NCBI GenBank assembly: GCA_003117195.1
Contig: BDSI01000052.1
Span: forward strand, 186,001 to 250,000
Source of the DNA: Eudorina sp. 2006-703-Eu-15
Taxonomy: Eukaryota > Chlorophyta > Chlorophyceae > Chlamydomonadales > Volvocaceae
DNA: 64,000 nucleotides
Direction: 5' to 3'
The position numbers and the translations under genes are program-made. The notes under the pieces are model-generated. The model was not told the DNA's origin and did not search any database. It was given only the letters and a program-made list of their open reading frames with translations. Positions 56,341-64,000 of the stretch are shown here, piece by piece. Every line of letters begins with the position of its first letter. Position 1 is the first letter of the stretch.

Positions 56341-57190
56341 GCGACGTCGGCACGTTTGCGTTTGCACGGTGTTGCCGGGCATCGTTGTGCGTGTGTACGG
56401 GCTAGGTACGGCGGGTTCGCGACATGATGTATTCAGGACCTCACGCGCCAAGGTTCTGGTCACGATCAGTCATGTAGAATATAGATAAGGGTAGACTAGT
56501 AATTGCAGGTGTCAGGTTGGCGGCGGTGTTGCAGGTGGAGCTGCGTTGTTTATCGCATGCTTGCGTTATGCTCAACGAATGTTGAGGTGTGTGCCGGAGT
56601 AGTAGAGCCCGTGTGTTTAGTAAGGCTCAGACCATTTGATGCAGGGGTGCCTTGTTGACCGAGTGTGGATGGATGGTGCTGACGAGTGTTTGGCCCTCTA
56701 CAGGATTTCAGTACTAAGGCATCTGCCGCTTATTTTATAAGCCGTCTGTTCTTAACGGATGTTCGATGTGTTGCTTAAGTGTTGTATGCCGTAATTGAGG
56801 CGAGTGGGTGTGCACAATGCTTCCATGAGCTTGGCCTTGCATTTAAGGTCAAGCGTCGCGACAATCAAACGCGATTCGTATATACATGAAGCAGGCTCAG
56901 AGGCGAGACATGAGGCTCTGCGTTCTGTGCCAGGTGAATGTAACCGGGTGCACGTCAGATCCACAACCACCAGAATGCACGTCAGATTCACAATCATCTG
57001 TCGGAGGATGATTGCTCAGGCGAAAATCACGACTGCGTTGTTCGGTTCGGTAACGGGAGTAACTGGGCAAAAGCGACCTAGACTATTGCATACTCCAGAC
57101 GGCCTGGCTGCGGAATCGATTATCACAATTGTCGCCAGCGTACGTACGTCAATGATTGTCATAGCTGGTAGAAATATGGTGTCCGCTCAA
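56341..57190. other. Convergent 3' flanks of the two-helix protein and Aurora kinase
   Basis: No gene seen. It should hold both 3' UTRs. A plus-strand TGTAA lies at 56939-56943. I found no TGTAA on the minus strand close behind the Aurora stop. Confidence 0.5.
56939..56943 (+). terminator. Candidate TGTAA polyadenylation signal
   Basis: Volvocine-type poly(A) signal 599 bases after the stop of the gene ending at 56340. Confidence 0.35.
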
Positions 57191-59088
57191 CTACGATGAT
57201 TGAGTGTTCAGCAACGCCGGGTCCACGTTCGCCCGGATCCACGGGTCGTTCTCGACGTCCGGCAAGGGAAGGCGGCTCCGCGCATCCTTGACGAGCAACT
57301 GCACACACCATACACGGATTGCAGTCATACGCAACGGTAACCCGTCATTATGAGTACACGGTGTGCTCACACAGGGGATTTGGCACGTATCTAGGGCATC
57401 TGGGCGCAGCGACGTATATCCGAGAACAACAACACACCTTGCGGATGAAGGCCTTGGCGCCGTCGGATACCACAGGCGTGCTCGGGAAGCGAAGGTCCAC
57501 GCTGGTGATCCTGTTCAAGCAGAGGTTTTGAATAATTACGTTGAAGCAGAAAGAAGTTATGCCGTTGAACCTGTCCGCCAGCTGTCCATGAATTGCGCCA
57601 TCGCCACGCATGGTATCTGATCCAGGACAACCTTTCGCCGTTCTCATGGTTGCTGTGCTTTGGCCCGACCCACGACCTACCTTTTGTAGGTGTCGTGGTG
57701 ACCGGGTGCCTCGAAAGGGGGTCCCCCGAACAGGAACTCGTACGTCAAGACGCCCAGGCTCCAGTTGTCCACTGCAGTGCTGTGCTCCTTGCCCTCCACC
57801 ATTTCCGGCGGCAGATAGTCCAGGGTCCCGCACAGCGTCCGGCGCCTAGCATTTCATCACATGTAGGCACACCAGTCCAACCGGTGTCAATGCCGACTGC
57901 TGCACGAATGGTGTTGATGTCCTAGACATACAGTTGCAGCACCCACGTTTTTCCCCGCATCCATGCACACCTGTTGCTGGGAGCGTGCACCGACCAGCCG
58001 AAGTCGCTGATCTTCAGCTCGCCGCTGAGGCCCACAAGGAGGTTCTCCGGCTTGATGTCCCGGTGGATGACGTGCTTCGTGTGGCAGTAATGGAGAGCGC
58101 GCGCCAGCGATAGGATGTAGCTGTTTGGTTACCGAACGGTTGCACATTGAGAAGGATGGTTAGAGCCATGAAGAACGCTGGACTAACGGCATTTCGTATG
58201 AGCACACTTTCCTCCTAGCCAGTGTTTTAGCCACGGCGTGATGCGGAGGCGTCGGCCGGCCGACATCATGCGAGTGTGCACTGATGCTCCCCCAGGACTC
58301 GCAAGCAAAGTTATTGACCCAACACTTGTACAATGTAGACTTACGTGGCCGATTTGTTCTCATCAAAATGGCCGACGCTGACCAACTCCTTGTACAGCTC
58401 GCCCTTCGCCGCGTACTCGAGGATAAGGTACACCTTTTCCTGCGTTGACATGACTAACAATATTCAGTGGTCATGCGTCACAGCTTCACCGGACTTGACC
58501 GCAAAAAGGCGTAGCGTCAAGGAAGTTTACGCTACACGCGTCGCGCCAGGCCTCGCAACAGCCCCATATCAGGTATCGGCTGTCCCGGTCTGCCAGCGCA
58601 CCTTGTCGTAGAAGAACCCGTACAGCCGCAGAATGTTCGGGTGACGAAGGTGGGCCTGGATCTCAATTTCCCGGCGAAGTTGGTGCTCCACGTTTGAGTG
58701 CTGGAGCTGAGTTTTGAAGAGCACCTGCCCGACGATACAGAGTGATACGTCGCCCAACCCAAGGTTACCGGCACGTGTTTGGATGACTGTGGACAATGTG
58801 CAAACCGACCTTCAGGGCAACAATAAATTTCGTCTTCTTCTCCCTGGCAAGGTAGACGTTGCCGAACTTGCCCTTGCCCAGTGGCTTCCCGATGTCGAAG
58901 TCTTCAATTGTCCACTGGCGACTTGTGTCAGCTGCGCTAGTTCCAGCACTTTGGCCAGCGTCTTGTCGCAATGTTTTCTCCTCTGCACGGTCCTCCTGTT
59001 GGCGGTTCTTGCCAGCTCCCGCTGCCTGCTTACCGGGCGCTTGAACGGCAGACTTCACCAAATTTGACGGTTTCAAGGGCTGTTGCAT
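57191..59088 (-). CDS. AUR: Aurora kinase, complete
   Basis: Serine/threonine kinase of the Aurora family, acting in spindle assembly, chromosome segregation and cytokinesis. Seven minus-strand exons keep phase: 59088-58810, 58724-58602, 58439-58345, 58120-57971, 57845-57681, 57510-57438, 57298-57191, giving 330 residues, a compact Aurora with a short disordered N-terminus of about 60 residues. Kinase landmarks: Gly loop [13 protein letters not shown]-binding Lys 93 (VALK), alpha-C Glu 112 ([17 protein letters not shown]), HRDIKPEN with Asp 187, DFGWSVH with Asp 205, and the Aurora activation loop [16 protein letters not shown] with phosphorylatable Thr 219. Then [16 protein letters not shown], where most kinases have Ile in place of Asn, and [15 protein letters not shown]. 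The C-terminus has [10 protein letters not shown]. All catalytic residues are present. A single-Aurora algal type is likely; A versus B class cannot be assigned from sequence alone. Confidence 0.96.
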
Positions 59089-61438
59089 TTTTACGACCCT
59101 CTTAACACACTATTGTAGCCCTAATGTTGGGGCATTTGTTGAATGTGCCAAATGGAAAAGTCAAATCCGAAAATTAGGGACAGGACAGATGTGAGCTGCA
59201 GTGGTAAGGCAATGAGTGGTAAGACACACAATACTTACTCTATAAATAAATTCTGTAGGATCCCCTGCTAGGTGATACATACAAACTCACCATACAAACT
59301 TATCCTGGATGCCGTACAATTGAGGAAGTCGTGGAAAATATATGCAATGCACTATCATCATAACTTTTCATGGATTCGCCTTTGCAGAGGCAAACGTTTG
59401 TACAAGGCATCGATACTTGCGCTCACGGCTTGCGCTCTGGGTGCTGTCGGAACATGCGTCTAAGCCACACTCTGGTAAACTTTTTGTAACTCATCAGCGT
59501 AATCAAGAGGGTTACAAGCGATTAAAATATCACTGACCGGGTACCACTGAACCAAAGGTGCCACGGATACGTCTCGGGTCGTACAACTGCATGCAAAAAA
59601 CCAAACGCCTTTGGCCACCGCGCTGTGCTCCTCAGTTCCGCCTCAGTCCTCCGCGTCCATATGCAAACATCTCACCGCGGGGGGCCAAGAGCGTCGCAGC
59701 CTCTGCGCCAAACAAGTGGACAGTCTCGCGGGACTCCGAGGTCGCCGAGCTGCTGGCCTGCGCACATAGCACATCAGGGGCGCGGAAGCAATACGGCGAA
59801 AACGGTGCTAGGGCGCCATGAACGGAATCTGGGCTACACCCGTAGACCAAGGGGGACGCTAGGATCCAATAGCCTCCGCTGCTACATACACGCGACTCCC
59901 TCGAAGGGCATGATCTTGCCACCATCATGCCAGCCTCAAGGGCGGACAGCACGCCCACCGCGGGCTTGGAGGTGATGGGCTTGGCGTGCCCTGGATAACT
60001 ACGTGAGGTTGGAAACTTGCTGCACAGACACGATCTGTACGGCGTACGATATACCGGTTGAGTCGTTTTGCGCGTGGAATTCTGTAGACATCGGCCAGGG
60101 AGAGCCCGCGTGGCCCCAGCGAGAGTGCCGACGTGACCTTTCGGAAGCGGATCGACTGTTGCTTGAACATATCAGGTTACACTCGACCCAAAACGGTTCG
60201 TGCATTTGACGTCAGATGATGATACCGCGGATGCAACCGCACTGCCACCACGCGACCCGAACTGGCGTGTCATTAGCCCCCAATACCGGACAGCGTATCA
60301 CGACCAACCCTATGCGATCCGCTTCAAAGATGGCGTCCCCCAAAACCCAACAGGACCATCACGTGCCGTGCGGCATACCTACCCCATGCTCGCACTAAAC
60401 AGACGATGACCCAAGTCAAGCGCCGTTCAGCCATTACTAGAATATTTTGGCACTTGTTCGCACGCGCACCCCATGACCCGAAACAGGGGGGCAACCGAGT
60501 AATTCGTACCGGCCGTCGCCAGCGCCCGTTGACCACCGATGCTGCATTGCTAGCAGCTCCTACCATCCACACCGGCATCAACCGCAGATTTCCCGGCTGT
60601 GACACCGCGCCGAAACAGCAGGCATCGCATCGCATCTGAAACGATTGAAGAGAGCTCCGGACCCCGTCGCGGCCCATTCGGATCATCTACCATCCGCCCT
60701 TCCATGCCATCGCTCAGCCCTAACCAAAACTATGAAAGTCATGAAAGCAGTTGCATACAGGGAGACCCATGACACGCTCCAGCTTCCAGACCGAACGTAA
60801 ACGATCCCATCTGGCAGTGCCTTCACCACAAGCAAGACAGGGAGCGCGTGTCCCATCCTCCATACCGCTCTGCGGCTACGCGTTGCAAGTTGCGGCAGCC
60901 CGCCCTGCAAGGCCCGTACCCTAGTACACTAGTTCAGCACTGTAAACGGTGCAATGCAATGCAACCCCTTGCCACCTTACTGTGGCAAAGGTGGCCGCCC
61001 TCTCTTCCTCCGGTCATCCGTGCAGCTAAGAATCAATCAATTGATAGGGTAGGGCGTTCTAAGTTACACTAGCTCGCAAGGGCAGCGCCATTGTGTCCCG
61101 GGTCAATCAATCACCGCGGGACACACCTACGGCCGTCCTGCGACCAAGCACGTGAATCAACACCTTCCTTCAGTCGTTGGGTTCTCCGCCCGCATAGGGG
61201 TTCAGTCCACCGCGCCATCATCCCACGGCTGCCCAGTCCCGCGGTATCTGGGGGCTTGCACAACGGCAACCTTGTCACACCGAATTGGCGCCCTGGGGAC
61301 CACAGTGAGTTGTGCTCTTCACAGGATACCGCTGCCGTGTTCCCGCCCCAGGTCTGAAAGCTGGGGTTTGAGAGCTCAGGTGGCCGTACTAGCTCCCACC
61401 GCCTGTCACCGAAGATGGTGCGCGCCGCTCCCTTTCCC

Positions 61439-61825
61439 TCATAATATCGGCTGTAGCGGCAGCTGTGGTCCTCGTGCACGTGCACTCTTGCATGCCTGTT
61501 GCGAAATGTCCGTTACCAGCCATTGTTGCAGCTCTGTCGCGTCCCGCTGGCGCAGGGAGAGCCCGCGCTTCCGGTCAGCTTCAGCGCGGGCCTCCGCGCA
61601 CAGGCTAGACCATGTGATGCCAGGAGAACCATCCACACCACGTTGCGGTGTGTGGCTACGCCTTTCAGCATTCTGGGTAGGCGTGCTTGTTCCATGATGG
61701 TGTCCAGCAAATGTTTGTTGTCCAGGACATGATGGGCCAAAAGTAGCATTGCCCTGGCTGACCCTTTTCTCCTGATATCGAAGCAAACCGGCCCGCAGTG
61801 GACCCAGCTGCTCAGTCATATCCAA
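61439..61825 (-). CDS. Possible uncharacterised exon/small gene
   Basis: An open minus-strand frame of about 127 residues. The first ATG is at 61819 (MTEQLGPLRAGLLRYQEKR). It contains a helical charged stretch (AEARAEADRKRGLSLRQRDA, then TELQQWL) and ends at a stop at 61439. No domain is recognised and no splice partner could be fixed. The charged helix and uninterrupted frame are the only support; it could be an exon of a larger gene or chance. Confidence 0.3.
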   Translation of the reverse strand: MDMTEQLGPLRAGLLRYQEKRVSQGNATFGPSCPGQQTFAGHHHGTSTPTQNAERRSHTPQRGVDGSPGITWSSLCAEARAEADRKRGLSLRQRDATELQQWLVTDISQQACKSARARGPQLPLQPIL

Positions 61826-62081
61826 GTTGTGAAGCCCAGAAGATAACTTTGTTAACCGCCTCGTACTAATTCAAAAATAAGCGAAACATTAAACTGCAAT
61901 ACCTAAATGTCGAAGAAAACGTAGGACAGGCGTAAAAATGTTGGGGTGACGAAACTGCGGCCTGCCGCTTAGCCTCCTAAACGACAGCGACGGGCGCACA
62001 AGGAGGTTACGATATGTACATCACCTCATGGATATCCAAAAATCATTGCACGCTGAATTCCGGCCAAGTAGCTGCCCACCG

Positions 62082-62086
62082 TTACA
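62082..62086 (-). terminator. Candidate TGTAA polyadenylation signal
   Basis: On the minus strand TGTAAC lies about 210 bases past the stop of the possible terminal exon at 62297. Confidence 0.3.
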
Positions 62087-62296
62087 TTCTGTTACGGAGG
62101 TTTCGTACAGCACACGGCACTAGAAGGGCGGTCGGAGTGCAACTGGCCTGCCTCATAGATTCACAGGCGATAAGATACATCGTAATGGTTGGCCGGTTCA
62201 AGAGGGGACAGCACATCATGCACGGCAGGCCTGATGGAAACATGTGTTGTAGCGGTTTAGAGCGCACGCATGTCCGCATGTCATCATCCCGATGTC

Positions 62297-62578
62297 TCAA
62301 TTGCCAGTGCTCAATCTCCAGGAAGGGCCTTGCCTCCTGCACTCGCGTTGTTCTTTCCAGGCCAATTCCTCTTTGTCACGCCCTTCTTGCTTGTACTGGT
62401 TGTTCGATTGCCCGTAAAACTGGGGATGCCAGGGTATCGGGTTACTGGCAGCGTTTGCCGCATCCTGCGGTGCTTGTGTGCTGCGCTGCTGCGCAGGGCT
62501 GCTCTTGGCTGTGCCCTGAGTCGGAACACCCGCTGCTTCCCTCGTGTAGCTGGTGATGATTTTCGCGAGCGGCCGCAC
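62297..62578 (-). CDS. Possible terminal exon of an unrecognised minus-strand gene
   Basis: An open frame without an ATG of its own, so an internal or last exon if real. It encodes polar sequence rich in Gln, Asn and Ser (WHPQFYGQSNNQYKQEGRDK) and ends at a stop at 62297. A TGTAA motif on the same strand at 62086-62082 lies about 210 bases downstream, as expected for a 3' end. The upstream exons were not found. Function unknown. Confidence 0.3.
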   Translation of the reverse strand: MRPLAKIITSYTREAAGVPTQGTAKSSPAQQRSTQAPQDAANAASNPIPWHPQFYGQSNNQYKQEGRDKEELAWKEQRECRRQGPSWRLSTGN

Positions 62579-63517
62579 CCTCAGCAGGCCTCAACTGAGG
62601 GCGGGAGGGGGCGGGTTGTATTGCTGGGGCGGGTTGTGTCCGGTGCCCTCCCCTTCGGGCCATTGTCTGGCCCGATGGCCCCTGATGGCCTTACTCTGGA
62701 TCGCTTGGTCTGGGGTCTTCGGTCGGCCTTTATCTTTTACTGCTGCTTTTCCACAGTCCATTCGTCATTCCCTCTTTACATCGCTGGCTAGGCCATGGGG
62801 TTACCCAGACGCACTCATACGGTGACACACAGGGACCTAAGTGTCCGGGTTCAGCCGCCTGGGTATTCAAAGCCAATCTAGCGAGAGATGTGCCCCGTAA
62901 CAGGGAGGGCGTATGGGGACGCGTTCGGCTCTCAGCATGAGCGCTTGGCCTGGTTCGGCACTCCGGCACTTTGTGTATCCTAAGCGCCACTTTCCGCCAA
63001 CCTGAGTTCGGTATCCTGAGGTAAGTCTTGTAGACAACGTTTTTGCAGGTGGGGGAAGGTTCGTGAACAGCACGACGGCCTTGCGGGCAGATGCGGGCGT
63101 ACATGGCAAGCTCAACGCAAAGGCACGGCGTTCGACAACACGCTTCTCCCACAGAAGCGCCTAAACTACTTTACAACGCTGCCTTGAAGTGCAGAGCAAG
63201 ATAAAACTCGCCATCCTTTCGCTCGCGGAGCCAGGGTTTACGGTGAGGCAATTGGTCAGCTGAATGGCTGCATTTCCATTGAAGCTCAAGATGTGCGCCG
63301 TTACGGCTGCGACTTCCAACAATTGTTCAATACGGTTTCGGTCAGTTTTGCTGTTTTTCGTCAAGATCATGGGTGTTGTACGGCACTGTTGCGAGGCGCA
63401 CACTTGGAGTGCCCGAATCCCTTGCCTGTATTCGAAGCTTAGTCACAGAGGGTACATTTGTTTTACCTTTTAGTCGTGGCAGGTCTTAGATAGCCCCGCA
63501 GTGGGCACGGCGTGGAA

Positions 63518-64000
63518 ATGGCGGGTCGCCTTTTGGACTTTGGCAATATAGATCTATGGAGAAGCGAGGAAATGCAGCTGGTGCAGGTGAGGAGGGCATG
63601 GTGCTTGGTGCTGCGGCGCTGTTGCGATGCACCTGTGACACGGTGTGCGCTGGGCTCTGTTTGCGTGTAAAATAGTCAAAAATGTCAGTTGTGCTGTACG
63701 AGTTCGATTGGATACTGGAACTGCGTTACTGAATACTGGGTGGTGCTGGGAGTTGGTCTTCCGGCACTACCATTCCGATACGTCGACGAACGGCTGCGAA
63801 TGTAGCCGCCGCCCAGAGCCGGATTCCAAGCTTACACCTCTGTGTTATGCCTTGTTACCCCATCTGGCCCGGCGCCGACTTGATGCGAATAACCTGTACA
63901 GCTGATGATCCCAGCGGACGCAGCGCACGACACTGTTGAGGCGCTCGGTGAAATTGGACTGCTCCAGTTTAAGGACCTTAACGTGGACAAGTCCGCTTTC
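63518..64000 (+). CDS. VHA-a: V-type H+-ATPase subunit a (100 kDa), 5' end only
   Basis: Subunit a of the membrane Vo sector carries the proton half-channels and anchors the V1 stalk. Two exons are visible: 63518-63586 (ATG to a gtgagg donor, 23 codons, phase 0) and 63902-64000, which runs off the edge in frame. The first 56 residues show the near-invariant N-terminus of the family: FGNIDLWRSEEMQLVQ joined to LMIPADAAHDTVEALGEIGL and LQFKDLNVDKSAF. The start ATG gives MAGRLLDFG, a normal length before the RSEEM motif. The rest of the roughly 800-residue protein lies to the right of the window. Confidence 0.95.

Larger units (their letters stand above)
59089..63517. other. Region upstream of Aurora and V-ATPase with only weak coding candidates
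   Basis: About 4.4 kb. From 59089 to 61110 no coding segment is convincing. Two minus-strand segments (61439-61825 and 62297-62578) read as plausible protein and are listed separately; a third open frame at 61111-61485 is weaker. The stretch 62600-63517 holds the V-ATPase promoter and 5' UTR on plus. It may also hold missing 5' exons of a minus-strand gene. Confidence 0.4.

Overview
The window is nuclear DNA of a green alga, most likely a volvocine (Chlamydomonas/Gonium/Volvox group). The coding sequence is GC-rich with short, phase-consistent GT-AG introns. Gln, Ala and Gly runs are encoded inside regulatory proteins, TGTAA motifs follow some stop codons, and one gene encodes the ciliary protein IFT52. 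There are no operons, no bacterial mobile elements and no CRISPR. I built gene models by joining exons at splice sites whose reading phase agrees. All calls come from reading the sequence; nothing was aligned to a database.

Layout, left to right. 1-2100 (minus): 5' four exons of an unrecognised repeat-containing protein that runs off the left edge. 2277-2939: stacked small hairpins, then a 323-bp near-perfect palindrome. 4561-7377 (minus): complete five-exon IFT52. 7902-13561 (plus): DUF676-type lipase/esterase, divergent from IFT52. 17032-18995 (plus): two-exon membrane protein. 21008/21190-23564 (plus): LIN1/CD2BP2-like U5 snRNP protein. 25473-32787 (plus): large nuclear protein with an N-terminal telobox-type Myb domain, a PHD finger and Gln/Ala-rich tails. 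32788-42678: about 10 kb with no gene I can support, containing simple repeats and tRNA-like B-box fragments. 42679-55000 (minus): Mediator tail subunit MED16 in 15 exons. 55717-56340 (plus): small protein with two membrane segments. 57191-59088 (minus): complete seven-exon Aurora kinase. 61.4-62.6 kb (minus): two weak coding candidates. 63518-64000 (plus): first two exons of V-ATPase subunit a, cut by the right edge.

The genes are unrelated housekeeping and regulatory loci: ciliary assembly, lipid hydrolysis, splicing, chromatin or telomere binding, transcription, mitosis and vacuolar acidification. They do not form one pathway.

The most unusual signal is in the introns. MED16, and one intron of the lipase, carry a short dispersed element with a CAGCAGCGCAG head and a CCAATTTCCTAT tail. 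Sense-strand copies lie toward the 3' splice site and inverted copies lie farther upstream, so some introns are bounded by inverted repeats. Many of these introns also carry their own large tandem array. This looks like a transposon-derived, introner-like family and is the main lead of the window.
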